From: Homarus americanus | Taxonomy: Eukaryota > Arthropoda > Malacostraca > Decapoda > Nephropidae | Assembly (NCBI RefSeq): GCF_018991925.1 | Contig: NW_024756966.1 | Span: 930,001 to 994,000, forward strand | Direction: 5' to 3' | DNA length: 64,000 nt | Shown: one piece after another, positions 21,411-32,420 of the stretch | How the letters are laid out: each line of letters opens with the position of its first letter | Numbering within the stretch: position 1 is the first letter of the stretch | Notes under the pieces: model-generated | Told to the model about the DNA's origin: nothing | Database searches by the model: none | The model's input: the letters and a program-made list of their open reading frames with translations, nothing else | Translations under genes and position numbers: made by a program

Positions 21411-21930
21411 AGTATCATACATCAAGTAATGGCTTCCCCTCAGCTGCTGACCAGGCGACGTTGGGCGACCCCTCAGACACAAACACACAGGTTCGACCCC
21501 TCCCCTTAAGGAAGTAGTGAAGGAGAGAGGGGAAATGTTGAATATCGGGAAAAGGGGGAAAAAGATCTTGGTAGTCAGTTTAAGGGTTAGATATGATCAA
21601 AAGATAGGCGGGTTTTTCCCCTCACTCTGAAAGGGGATTCACGTTAGTGGTGTTTGTGGCTTGGGAGAGTGAGGGGAGATCCTGCTTTGCTTCCTGAGGG
21701 TTTGTGATGGTAGGAGTGTTAAGCTTATGGATTGGAATGTTTTAACCTAATCTTGAATCTTTCTTTTTGGGGGGGGATTGGTGGTGGGTTTTTTTTCTGT
21801 GAATCTTTTTGTTGGTTTTGTCGATTTTGGGGTTTTGTTTAGTCTTTTTTTGTGATTTTTGGGGGGTTTTCTGTTTCTCTTTTTCGTGATTTTCTGCCTT
21901 ATTATTCTTCTTCTTATCTTCTTTCCTATT
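21411..21930. other. Mixed sequence then T/G-rich tract
   Basis: 21411-21770 is mixed. GGTTCGACCCC at 21490-21500 matches a Pol III B box but has no proper A box. From 21765 to 21900 the + strand is mostly T and G. Confidence 0.5.
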
Positions 21931-22300
21931 GTAATCTTTGTCTTCTTTAATCTTCTTCTTTCTTCCTTCGTTATCTTCCCTTTTCCTCTCTACTTATCCA
22001 TATCCTTATCTTTTACCTCCACTTAATTCTCATCTCTTTACCTTCCTCCTCCTCACCTCCTTATCTTCCTTCTCCTCCTCCTCCTCCTCCTCCTCCTCCT
22101 CCTCCTTCACCCCTTATCTTCCTCCTCCTCCTCCTCCTCCTCCTCCCCCTCCTCCTCGTCTTCTTCGTCATCACCACCTCAGCATCTCACTACCTACCCC
22201 TCCCACACCTCACCACCATCTTCTCTCCTCTCCTCTCTCTCCCTCTTCTCTTCTCTCTCCCCTCTTTTCTTCCTCCTCATCATCATCTATTCCTTGCTCT
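21931..22300. repeat. Polypyrimidine tract with TCC microsatellite
   Basis: TCC units run at about 22070-22105 and 22120-22155 inside a C/T-rich block. Confidence 0.92.
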
Positions 22301-22355
22301 TTTATTGTCTTTGGTTGATGATTTATTGTGATTACTTCATATTCCTCCATTATCC

Positions 22356-22810
22356 CCCCCTCTCTCTCTCTCTCTCTCTGAGTTTATTTTCGTATTTTTT
22401 CAATCGTGAAATTTCGTGGTTACTTATCTACGAGTTTGTAGCTTATTTAATGATCAATTTATTTCAAACCCTCCCATTTACTTCTCCTTCACTTATCCAT
22501 TTTCCCTTTCCCCCTACCCATCTCTCATTTTCTACCCATTCCCCCTCCCTACCCATTTACCCCTATTTAACACCCCCTCCTTTAACCGTCTCTCTTCACC
22601 TACCTCCATTCACCTTCCTTCTCGTCTACCCATCTCCCGTTCCCCCATCTTCCCCCATTTAACACCCCACTCCCTCCTTTAATCATCACCTTTCTCTTCC
22701 CTACCCATCTTCCACCCCCCCCCTATTCAACATCCCCTCCTCCTAACTTACCCCCACCTCCACAACCCCCTCCCATAATCACCCCCCTCACCCCCCCTTC
22801 CCCCTACCCC
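22356..22810. repeat. CT run and C-rich polypyrimidine tract
   Basis: TC at 22360-22380, a unique AT-rich patch to about 22465, then C/T-rich DNA to 22810 with CCCC runs. Confidence 0.85.
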
Positions 22811-23145
22811 CCACACTGCATCATTATCATCCATGGAGGCTGGTCATATATCCTTAAGATATTGCTGAACGTGCTCGATCGCCACATTAGCGCTCTGTTA
22901 ACGAGGTCGATAATGACGAAGACACTGTGACAACGGATGGGCAAAAACACCCTTATGGGAGAAGGGTCACATGGGCGGGTCTTGTTTGGGGGGTCTTGAT
23001 CGGGTCCTGTCTTCCCCTCCCCCTCTTCTCCTTCTCTTCTCCCCTCTCTCCCTCCCTTCTCTCCCCCCTTTAGCTCAGTGATGGGACTTGTTTGTTCGCT
23101 ACTCTTTCTTACAAGTGAAATATGGTTGAGTTGTGGCCCCTCAAG

Positions 23146-23150
<5 letters not shown>
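22811..23150. other. Balanced-composition unique block, unassigned
   Basis: 22815-22960 is one of the few stretches with even base use and no repeat. It is open on both strands in at least one frame, but I recognise no protein and no convincing splice sites. 22985-23080 is C/T-rich again. Confidence 0.4.

Positions 23151-23151
<1 letters not shown>

Positions 23152-23193
<42 letters not shown>
23152..23193. repeat. GT dinucleotide run
   Basis: Clean GT run of about 21 units. Confidence 0.98.
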
Positions 23194-23194
<1 letters not shown>

Positions 23195-23231
23195 CTAGCT
23201 AAGAACTGCTTGTTGGATGAGGAAGGGACTA

Positions 23232-23395
23232 TTTGAGGGCTGATTGATTGAATAAGTGGATTTTGAGGTCTGCATGTGAGGAGCCGGATTTGAGGGCTGC
23301 ATGTGAAATAAGAGTGCTGAGGGCTGTTACTTAAATGTGAAGGGCTGTCTTTAAGGGCTGCATGCAAGTACTAAGGACCGAAGGGCTGCTTGTAA
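23232..23395 (+). repeat. Cluster of six AGGGCTG words
   Basis: AGGGCTG at 23236, 23293, 23320, 23341, 23354 and 23382, with GAGGGCTGCATGTGAAAT as the fullest shared phrase. It is a decayed tandem repeat. AAGGGCT is the reverse of the AGCCCTT word clustered at 17336-17540. Confidence 0.7.
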
Positions 23396-23689
23396 AATGA
23401 GTGGTCATTCTTTTTACATTACAGATCATTATTTTTAAGTGGTTAATATTTTGTAAGCCTTTCTGGAGAGTGTATTAAGTATATTAGTAATTATCCTTAA
23501 AGTGTAATAGCGTTCTCTTATGGATAATTACCCCCGATTAGTGGATTTTTAAGGATAAGCATGTCGTTAATTATCGGTAATTATGAGGCAGGTAGTTACA
23601 TGGAAAGTGTTTGTTAATTAGTTGAAAGGTAAGAGTTCTTGGGGGTATTTTTGCCTGGGGTAAAAAGTGATGTTACTTATCCTGATACT

Positions 23690-23870
23690 TGTAAGTAGGA
23701 TTCATCTACTTATAAATAGGAGTCATTTAATTGGTTACTTTACAAATCCTACTTATAAACTTGGTGATATTAGATGGAGTTTGTTGTTAGTTACTTATAA
23801 GGTGGGAGATAGGGTAATATATAGTGTGTATGGTGTAGTGTGTATGGTGTAGTGTGTATGATGTAATTGC
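23690..23870. repeat. ACTTATAA words and 14-bp GTGTATGGTGTAGT repeat
   Basis: ACTTATAAA/ACTTATAAG occurs three or four times in 23700-23810. 23822-23866 holds three copies of a 14-bp unit. Confidence 0.7.
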
Positions 23871-23958
23871 TTTTAGATTACATATTGTTTTTGTTTTGTC
23901 TGTGTTTGCGGTTTAATGTACCCAAAAGGATTTATTTTTTATGGTTTAAGTAACAAAT

Positions 23959-23959
<1 letters not shown>

Positions 23960-24010
<51 letters not shown>

Positions 24011-24090
24011 ACACACAACCCCACCCACCAACCCCCTCGACACCCCTCCACACACCCACCCACCACACACCCACCCACCACACACCCACA
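23960..24090. repeat. CA run and CACCCACC repeat
   Basis: CA at 23959-24002, then CACACCCACCCAC units to about 24090. Confidence 0.93.
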
Positions 24091-24389
24091 AAGAGAGTTC
24101 ATCAAGGACATGTATGTTTAGGGGGGGGGGGGGTTGGTGGTAATTCGTGGATGACAGCCAACAGAAGGAGCTGATGAAGGTAATACTGTCAGAACATATC
24201 AAGATGAGGTCTTCATTACCCCCAGTCTTACCTGTCTAACAATAAGACCATACCTGCAATTAGGAGCTGCCTACCTCTTAGTTACATTACTGATATTGTT
24301 TGTTTGTTTGTCTGAGATCTTTCGTGTGTTTTTATTCTGGTGTTTTATTTGTAAAGGTGACTATTGTAGTGTTTTTTGTTGTGTTTGTT

Positions 24390-24552
24390 ATTATTATTAT
24401 TTTGTATTATTGTGCTTATTATTTTCATTGGTTATTATCATTATTATTACTATCATTGCTATTATTATCATCATCATCATCATAATTATCATTATCATTA
24501 TCATCATCATCATCATTATTATCATCATCATTATCATCATCATCATCATCAT
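24390..24552. repeat. ATT/ATC trinucleotide microsatellite
   Basis: TTA units change to ATC/ATT mixtures from about 24440 to 24552. Confidence 0.93.
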
Positions 24553-24639
24553 TATCACCAGTAGTATTAACATGTTATTCAGTGTATTATTCAGGGCGCC
24601 ACATTAACACACCACGATCCAGTGACAAGAAAAACATCC

Positions 24640-24720
24640 TAATGACAACTCAGCTTCGTGGCGCCGAGGGATGCTAACCGTAATTGCTATAATTAGTGAC
24701 AATTAGCGTAATCCGAACCC
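24640..24720. promoter_or_regulatory. Compact cluster of homeodomain-type sites
   Basis: Within 50 unique bases lie CGTAATTG, ATAATTAGT, ACAATTAGC and GTAATCC, all TAAT-core words (TAATCC is the Otx/Bicoid form). The block is free of simple repeats. It could be an enhancer fragment; AT-rich chance is the alternative. Confidence 0.25.
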
Positions 24721-24775
24721 CCTGAAACGTAGATGGTGGGCGGGGTGGGAGGAGTCAAAATATAACTGAATAATA

Positions 24776-25003
24776 GAGAGAGAGAAGGGAGACAGTGAGG
24801 AAGAGAGAGAAGAGAGAGGAGAAAGGAGAGTGAAAGAAGGGAGAAGAGGAAAGGAGAGGAAAGGAGGAGAATGAAAGAAGAGAATAGGGAGAGTGAAAGA
24901 GAATAGGAGGTGAAAGGAGGGAGAATAGGAGAGTGAAAGATGGGAGAATAGGAGAGTGAAAGGAGGGTGAAGAGGGAGAGTGAAAGAAGGAGAATAAGAG
25001 AGT

Positions 25004-25036
<33 letters not shown>
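24776..25036. repeat. Purine-rich GAGAGTGAAAGGAG repeats with GA run
   Basis: GAGAGTGAAAGGAGGGAGAA units with an 18-30-bp spacing; clean GA at 25004-25035. Confidence 0.85.
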
Positions 25037-25040
<4 letters not shown>

Positions 25041-25130
25041 GCCTTTGAGTTCTTTAGTTTATTTGTTTATGTATATAGCGCTGTGGTATACGTCTTATAT
25101 ATCGTTGTGTTACATGCCATTCTCTCCACC

Positions 25131-25275
25131 AGGTCAGGTCATTCCCCAGGTCATCCGCAGGCATTCTCCTCCCACCAACAGGTCATCCCCCAGGTCATCC
25201 CTCTCAGGTCATAGGTCATTCTCCACCAACAGGTCATCCAGGTCAGGTCATTCCCCAGGTCAGGGTCACAGGTCA
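25131..25275 (+). promoter_or_regulatory. Cluster of twelve AGGTCA nuclear-receptor half-sites
   Basis: AGGTCA starts at 25131, 25136, 25148, 25180, 25192, 25206, 25213, 25231, 25240, 25245, 25257 and 25270, all on +. The pair at 25206-25218 is a perfect DR1; 25231/25240 is a DR3; several are DR6. The half-sites sit in a decayed repeat with CATCCCCCAGGTCATCC phrases. AGGTCA is the core of EcR/USP, HNF4, COUP-TF and related receptors. It may be a chance product of a minisatellite or a real hormone-response cluster. Confidence 0.4.
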
Positions 25276-25800
25276 CCACCACCACCACCAGTTCAAACAA
25301 GTCATCATCTACACTTAACTGCGCCTCTGTTCCTCTCCTACAAAACAAAGGTAAAAAAAAAACCCTACCTTAAGGTCGATCAGTCAGGGCAAGTCATTAG
25401 CACAATCACCCTTACGATCATTACATTAATCCTCTCACCGTATCCACCTGGTGTCGGATTGGATTCTCATAAATACCTAAGTTAAATCCTTGCTTCTCTC
25501 TGGTGATTTGAAGCGGCATCTTAACTACCTTACTTCATCTCTGACGCAATATTAGAATCAAAATGGCGTCAATTGGTAAAGACGGTTGTTAATGTAAGAA
25601 GCTTTGTGAATTTTGGGGAGTAATGAGAACACCTGGTTGCTTGTCTCTACCTGTGTGTGTGTTTTGGTTACCTGGTGAGAGGGTGAGGTGAGGGGGGGGT
25701 ACTGTGTTTCTGAGTTGTGTGAGGTTGGTGGTTTGGGGGTGGGGGAGGGAGGGAGGGAGGTGTAGGAAGTGGGTGTGAAGGGGTGAAGAATCCCACAACC
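25276..25800. other. Unique sequence, G-rich end
   Basis: Short CCA run at 25277-25290, then mixed DNA without a gene. 25675-25780 is G-rich (GGGAGGGAGG). Confidence 0.5.
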
Positions 25801-26010
25801 ACCCCACCAACCACTCTACTACCCCCACCAACCACTACTCCCACCACCTAACTCCCCCACCACCACACCCCCCAACCAACCACTACTACCCTCACCAACC
25901 ACTACTACCCCCACCAACCACTACTACCAACCACTACTACCCCCACCAACCACTACTCCCCCCACCAACCACTACTACCCTCACCAACCACTACTAACCC
26001 CACTACTCCA
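25800..26010. repeat. 18-bp minisatellite CCACTACTACCCCCACCAA
   Basis: About ten copies of an ACCAACCACTACTACCCC unit, imperfect before 25870 and regular after. Confidence 0.9.
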
Positions 26011-26420
26011 TGCCAAACAGACATAAGTCACACATCCATTCGGTTTCACATTTGGTTTTATTTTGGTTCGTAAACTTTTTGTTGTCCCTTGAGGAAAATA
26101 CAATAACGATTTTCCTAGTACGTCCTAATGCGTTGTGTGGACGCCTGTCAATTACCAATTTATTTTCCTCGTAAATAATTATAGATTGCTTTTAATATTT
26201 AATGATGATTCACTTAAGCCGTGGCTGTGAGGGCCTCGAGTGGCTATGAGTGACTTGGGTGGGGACTCACGAACATATAATTTGGTGATGTGGGTAAAAA
26301 ATGAGGTTTGAGGCATTGGGGGTCTGTGGCCAACACCCTGGGCAGGTGTTTACACGAATCCAGGTAAACTGACACGTGTACAACAGGTAGATTCAACCTT
26401 CCATCCAGTCAGGGGTCTGG
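26011..26420. other. Unique sequence, no gene seen
   Basis: Mixed and AT-rich DNA with T-rich words near 26045-26085. No recognisable feature. Confidence 0.5.
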
Positions 26421-26903
26421 AAGGGTGTATAAGGGAGGGAATGGAAGATATGACTGCAAGGGAGGGAGGATGGGAGATAGAAGGGGAGTTGTAAGAGTGG
26501 AAGGTGAGGAATAAGGGTGTTAGACGTAGGGAGGAGTGGACGAAGGGAGAATAGGGAGATAGGTGAAGATTATAAAGGTATATTTTAGTTATGGGAGAGC
26601 TTGATGGTGATAGTCAGGAGAGGGAGGGGGGAGAAGAGGAGAGGGAGACAAGGGAATAGAGGATGGAAGAAGGATATATAAAGTGAAAGAAGGAGAATGA
26701 GGAGAAAAGGAGGACCAGAAGGAGGGAAATAGAGGGATGGAAGGGGAGGGAGGGAGGGAGGGAATAAGGGATGGAGTGAAGGGCAGGGATTTCAGATCTA
26801 ACTACACTGGGCGAGAGGTTGGTAGAGGGGATTGTGGGTAGGGAGAGAGAGGGAGAGGGAGGGGTGTAGAGAGGGAGGGAGAGGGAGAGGTAGGCAAGGG
26901 AGT

Positions 26904-26936
<33 letters not shown>

Positions 26937-26937
26937 A
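26421..26937. repeat. Purine-rich tract ending in GT run
   Basis: GGGAGGGAGG and GAAGGAGAA words throughout, then GT dinucleotides at 26906-26935. Confidence 0.85.
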
Positions 26938-27091
26938 CAGTCAGTATATTAACACATTTTCAGGAGCTGTGTACAATGTTATCATTATACCACGCCAACT
27001 TGAACACATTATCATGATAATAGTAGAAGAAGGTATTCACGTCACTCATGTTAACAGAACTCCACGCCACATGTCACGAGATTGGTATATT

Positions 27092-27141
27092 ACTGACAGA
27101 CAGACACAGACAGACACAGACAGACACAGACAGACACAGAC
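27092..27141. repeat. 10-bp ACAGACAGAC repeat
   Basis: Four to five copies of GACAGACACA, a hybrid of ACAG and ACAC units. Confidence 0.92.
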
Positions 27142-27314
27142 ATATTATTACCACTATTAATCACACATTTGAGGAGACTTAGTACGAAATATCACAAAAA
27201 TATTTACATTATATATATTTTGAGTGTTGCTGTACGAATGATTGAAATATTCATACGGCTCTCAGGTACATATTAATGAAGACAGGTAAAAGAAAAGGTA
27301 ATGTGGAATATTTG

Positions 27315-27318
<4 letters not shown>

Positions 27319-27364
<46 letters not shown>
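27319..27364. repeat. GA dinucleotide run
   Basis: Clean GA run of about 23 units. Confidence 0.98.
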
Positions 27365-27372
<8 letters not shown>

Positions 27373-27506
27373 GTTTATGATGGTTGTAAACGGAACAGGT
27401 GAGATAGGTAGGTTGGTATATACAGTTTATATTACAGGTTAAGTGGAGAAATAGAAAGATAATTACTGATAAAGAGATAAGAGACGAAAGTTGGTTTGTG
27501 GCCACG

Positions 27507-27620
27507 TGGTAGAGGAGGGAGAGGGAGAGGAGGAGGTGGATGAAGAAGAGTAAAAAGAGGAGAAGGAAGAAGAGGACTAAGAAGAAGAGGAAGAACGTAG
27601 GAGGAGGGAGGGAGGGAGGG
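27507..27620. repeat. Purine-rich GAAGAAGAGG tract
   Basis: Nearly pure G/A ending in GGAGGGAGGGAGG. Confidence 0.85.
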
Positions 27621-27764
27621 CACAGCTTCTTTTAAGACCTACATTCCTTCGCCACAGTTTCTTTACATCATTGTCTTGTGTACAGTTACAGCCATGAGGT
27701 GCCACCCTGTAGGACTGGTTGACTGGTGCCTCGAGTGTACCAACCAACCACGTGTGAGGTAACC

Positions 27765-27845
27765 AGTTTGGTGGTGGTAGTGGTGGTGGCCATGGTGGTG
27801 GTAGTGCTTCATCGAGTATTTCTTATCCAGACACACATTATTATT

Positions 27846-27882
<37 letters not shown>
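27765..27882. repeat. GTGGTG patch and CA run
   Basis: GGTGGTAGTGGTGG at 27771-27805; CA dinucleotides at 27851-27880. Confidence 0.9.
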
Positions 27883-27886
<4 letters not shown>

Positions 27887-28033
27887 GAGGACTCTTAATA
27901 CGGGTTCAGTTCAATCAACCTTTACGGGTTACATTAATCACAAAAGGTTTCTATTTACAAATCAACTTCTTGGCGTCTAATGTGGCGGAGGAACTTGTGG
28001 GGAAACTGTATTAATTATAGAGTTGTTGGCGAG

Positions 28034-28036
<3 letters not shown>

Positions 28037-28104
<68 letters not shown>
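28037..28104. repeat. Long GT dinucleotide run
   Basis: 34 GT units, no interruption. Confidence 0.98.
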
Positions 28105-28108
<4 letters not shown>

Positions 28109-28257
28109 CCTCATCGTTAATACAGCCGATATTTTTCGTTTTTATTACCAAATATCAACCTAACCAGACATACTAATAATGTTTTTTTTGTTTTTTCTTG
28201 TTTTTTTGCCGTTAGTTTGAGGTATGTGAAGTCAGTCCAGCATGTCCAATAAGTGGT

Positions 28258-28600
28258 GGTTTTTTTTTTTTTTTCCTTGGATGTGGAAGTTGTAAAATAT
28301 TTTAATACACTTTTTTTTTTTTTTTAGAAATTGAGGATTTTTAAGTCCAGGATATGAAGTGATGTGTGTTTGTTTTTTCTCTAGTATGGACAACTACTAT
28401 TAACTGGGGGTAGGTTATGTTTACTTTTTTTTTCTCTCTCTCTCTCTCTCTCTTTTTTTTCTCCTCCTATTCCTACTCCTTTCTTCCTCCCTCTTTCTTA
28501 TTCTCCCCCTACCTTCCTCCTCTTCCTCTTCTCCTCCTCCTCTTCCTCTTATCGCTCTCCTCCTCCTCCCCCTCTTCGCGTGACCTCGTGTGAAATATTA
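28258..28600. repeat. Poly-T runs then polypyrimidine tract
   Basis: T runs at 28260-28275 and 28312-28326, a CT run at 28433-28452 and CTCCTCCTC-rich DNA to about 28575. Confidence 0.88.
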
Positions 28601-29045
28601 ATAGACTTCTTTTTTTCGTCATTACTCTGTGGGCGTGACGCTAATTCTGGCCTTGATTATTTTGAGTGGTCAAGATGGGCGTGGGCGGTGTAAGGTGGGG
28701 ATGTGCGTGTAAGGTGTGGGTGTAAGGTGTGTGTTGTGGGTGTAAGGTGTTCTCCCCACCCAAACTAACCTCCCCACCATTACTTCTCTTTAGCGCCATC
28801 ATGTCATACCACTATGTACAGTTTAAGGTGGGGTTAACACCTTAAATAATGGCGTAAGTTTACAGGTAGCCAGCACAAACTTTTCTCGGATCTAATGGCT
28901 TTATAATAGAGTTAATGGTCGTGGGCGTGGGGGGGTGGGCGTGAGGTAAGGTGGAGAGTGGGTGGGTGGGTGAGGGTGGGTAGTAGGCGATCGCTTGTTA
29001 CATTCACTTGATATAGACAACACTTGGGATTCTGACCCCTATTGT
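28600..29045. other. Mostly unique, with GGTGTAAGGTGTGG repeat
   Basis: 28685-28750 holds four copies of a GTAAGGTGTGGGT unit. The rest is unique and gene-free; a G-rich patch is at 28920-28985. Confidence 0.6.
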
Positions 29046-29210
29046 ATGATGGTATTGTATGATGTATTGATTATATCCAGACATGTATAATTAATCCGAA
29101 TATATCCAGACATAATTAATCCCAACTATTTCCAAACGCTTAACTAATCCTCCTAATCCTAGTATATCCAAAGTATTTAATCTCAATATATCCAGATCTG
29201 TATAACTTAT
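29045..29210. repeat. Decayed TATATCCAGA repeat
   Basis: ATATCCAGACAT, ATATCCAGACAT, ATTTCCAAACGC, ATATCCAAAGTA and ATATCCAGATCT recur every 20-45 bases, each followed by AATTAATCC-type words. Confidence 0.7.
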
Positions 29211-29453
29211 TAAAATCCCCAGGAAGAATTACTTTAACAAAATGAACAAACTTCGACCATCTTATGTGAAAAAACAACCATTCCCAATTGTTTAGTTAAT
29301 GGTAAAAGGACATATTAACATGTTGACATTAACATTAGCCAAGTTAATATATAGTGCTACGTGTTAGGTGGTCAAATACATAAACCGTATATAATTAATG
29401 GTGGAAGTGTGTGTGTTAAGTGTATCTAAGTACAGGTTGCGTGTGGGGGTGTA

Positions 29454-29455
<2 letters not shown>

Positions 29456-29515
<60 letters not shown>

Positions 29516-29600
29516 GAACGTACTTAAAATTTTATCAGTGTTAGAGGTGGGGGAGGAAGGGGAAGGGAAGGGGGAAGGGGCGGAGGAAGGGGGGGGGTGA
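29456..29600. repeat. GT run and G-rich patch
   Basis: GT at 29456-29511; GGGGAAGGGGCGGAGG at 29550-29600. Confidence 0.95.
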
Positions 29601-29858
29601 GTAGATAGGAATATACGTTGATAAATAAGACTAAAATATAAAATGAATAATCTTTGGAATGTAAACATAAATGAATAATCCGAAATAATAATATGAATTA
29701 TCTTTAGAATAATTAAAGTCGACGGATATAATTATTTTTTTTTATTTTTTTTTTTTGCATTTTATTTAATTATATTTTATCTGTGTTTAGTTAGTATAAT
29801 TTCCGCCTCTCCTGACCTAACTAGTGGATGTTGTTGTCGTACAGGCAATAGGGGTAAT

Positions 29859-29889
<31 letters not shown>

Positions 29890-30157
29890 CAAGGCTTTAT
29901 CAACACGTATTTGGGAACGCACAATTATTCTATTTACACATAACATTTATTAATATGTTTTATCTCCATCAATCGTAAATTAATTTCACTAAACTCGGAA
30001 GGATTTAAAATAAATAAAATCATTCCCGTTGTAATATTTTTTTACGCATCATATTTTTATTATTTTGTAAAGCGTTTTTAATTGATTTTCCTAAAAAAAT
30101 TATTGGAATATTTTTTATTTTAATTATTATATTTTTATTGTTATTTTTATTGCTATA

Positions 30158-30203
<46 letters not shown>

Positions 30204-31020
30204 GAAAACCTCTAAGTAAGATCAACACTGAGAACTGATTCAATAACAAAGAACACGTGAGAGAACAAGTAGAGAGAACAAGTAGAGAGAACAAGTAGAG
30301 AGAACACGGTTTGGTACTCGTAATAAGGGAAGCAGGTGATCGATCAAGGTAATTACCAGGTGTATATATAATACAGGTAAATGTGCTTCATTAGTGGCGG
30401 GCCAATGTGTAATCCTTTATTAATACAATACACCAATACAGACGCTGTGCCACATGTCATCACTCACTGCCCCTTACCTCACCATCCACCCAGACGAAGA
30501 ATTAAAAAAAAAATCGAAACATATTAACCAAGAAAGGATTACAGCTGGACGACCCCTTTAGAGTGAATATCCCCATAAACACGTATCAAATTTACCACAA
30601 AATCGTACATCTTATCGGGGTTTAATATGGTACCTTTCCAAAATAGGGATTCTCAGGTGTTTATTGGGGGGAGAGGGGGTTAATTACGTACAGGTGATTA
30701 AGATAAAGGGTGATAAAGAGGAGGTAACTGTAAGGGTTGATAATCACAAGTACCGCAGGTATTGATTGGTGGTCCAGACAAGCCATATTCCCGTTGAATA
30801 TAATTATGGTATATTTCCCTCCAGGTTATACTCCTTTTTCTGTGTGTGTCAAGTATACCCGTGTGTGATGAGGGCGAGTATAATGGTATATCCACAGTAG
30901 TAAACTCCCCGTGTGGTGTATAATGAATCGTTGTGAATAAAGGTGTTTTTTTTTAGTAGGTCTAAAGGTATATCTGAATATAATGCAGGTATAACGGTAG
31001 ATCTAGGCCTTGTAACGTGT
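29601..31020. other. AT-rich region with ATT run and short repeats
   Basis: GA run at 29861-29884; ATT run at 30160-30203; a 13-bp AACAAGTAGAGAG repeat (three to four copies) at 30262-30303; the rest is AT-rich unique DNA. Above 30780 the words TATAATGG, TATAACGG and GTATATC recur. No gene is seen. Confidence 0.7.
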
Positions 31021-31079
31021 CTGTCTGTCTGTGTGTGTCTGGGTATGTTCAGATATAACGCCGTAGTATAATATATCAT

Positions 31080-31350
31080 ACGATATATTTACAACTCTTG
31101 TGTATGTTAATTTTAAAATGATATATACTGAGTTATAGAAATTATTATAGATATTATATAACCTATAACATTATATAACCTATAATATATAAATAATCTG
31201 AATGACTCATACAATAACACGTACACTATATCATTCCCTATAATATAACACTAATATAGCATTCGCATTGATTATATAGTAGATTATAACAAGAAGGTAT
31301 TCACACTGCCATATAAAGAATCCATAGAGCTATAGGTTATATTATATAAG
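31080..31350. repeat. TATA-rich degenerate repeat
   Basis: TATAACCTATAACATTATATAACC-type words in near-tandem; strongly AT-rich. Possible duplex-unwinding or matrix-attachment type DNA, not shown. Confidence 0.55.
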
Positions 31351-31439
31351 TCGGGGAGAGCCTCAGGTAAGCGGACGTAATTACAGGTGACTTTCTGGGA
31401 ATTTTTTCAAGTTCTTGTCTGTGTAAATAAGATGGTCGG

Positions 31440-31700
31440 GTGTGGTGAAGGATGGGGGGTAGGGGGATGGTATGGGTAGGGGGTGGGATGGAGGATGGGT
31501 AAGGAGGTAGGATAGGTAGAGAGTAGGATGGAGAATGGGAAGGAGGTTAGGGTGGGGAGGATGGAGGATGGGTATAGGGGTTAGAGTGGGTAAGGGAGCT
31601 TAGTAAAGGATAGGATTGTGGGGTGAAGGATGTGAACGAGGTGAGGATAGGATTGTGTGAAGGATGTATAAGGATAGAGGATGTGAACCAGGGATAGGGA
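31440..31700. repeat. GGATGG/GGTAGG decayed repeat
   Basis: GGATGGAGGATGGGTAAGG phrases recur every 30-50 bases, G/A-biased. Confidence 0.7.
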
Positions 31701-31774
31701 CTGTCGTAAGGATGGATAATTATTTAATCAAAGGCTATTGAGTTGTATAAAGATGGAATGGCGAAGAGGGTTGG

Positions 31775-32018
31775 TAATGGTGGTAGTGATGATGGTGGTA
31801 GTGATGGTGGTGGTGGTGGTGGTGGTAGTGATGGTGGTAAGTGGTGTAGTGGTGGTGGTAGTGATGGTGGTGGTGGTATAGTGGTGGTGGTAGTGATGGT
31901 GGTAGTGATGGTGGTGGTGGTGGTGGTGGTAGTGATGGTGGTAATAGTAATAGTGGTGGTAATGGTGGTAGAGATGATTAAGAAACAACAAACAAACACA
32001 CACACACACACACACACA
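31775..32018. repeat. GGT/GAT trinucleotide array and CA run
   Basis: GGTGGTAGTGATGGTGG units cover 31778-31975, followed by CA at 31996-32018. Confidence 0.95.
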
Positions 32019-32084
32019 GAGAGAGAGCTGAGAGAGACTAATTAATAGGATTAGGGTCAACAGTAATGGGATTGAGAGAAAGAG

Positions 32085-32086
32085 AA

Positions 32087-32165
<79 letters not shown>

Positions 32166-32420
32166 TCAGTAAATCAGATAAAAATGTAAATAGAGATAAA
32201 CATTGATAACTCCAGAAATAAAGAAGAATGATACTAAAAAAAATAACATAATAAAGATAAAGAATAAATAAAGAGAAAGTGAGTAAAAAGGAAACATAAG
32301 AATAATAGATAAAGAATAATAAAAAAGATAAACCACAATAACTGTTTTCATAAGTAAATAAAAATATCAGTACCTCAATTATTTTTACGAAATGATGATA
32401 TATTATATAGCTAATAATTA
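32085..32420. repeat. GA run followed by A-rich tract
   Basis: GA dinucleotides at 32089-32162 (about 37 units), then AAATAAAGA-type A-rich DNA with almost no C or G to about 32345. Confidence 0.93.

Noticed and set aside
21438..21500. tRNA-like element with B box GGTTCGACCCC
   Set aside because: The upstream CCTCAGCTG is a poor A box at an unusual distance and no cloverleaf can be drawn.
20825..21509. Three overlapping Ser/Leu/Pro open frames
   Set aside because: C/T-only DNA lacks stop codons in all frames on +, so openness carries no information.
31021..31035. TCTG patch as a regulatory motif
   Set aside because: Simple tetranucleotide repeat seen at several other places in the window.
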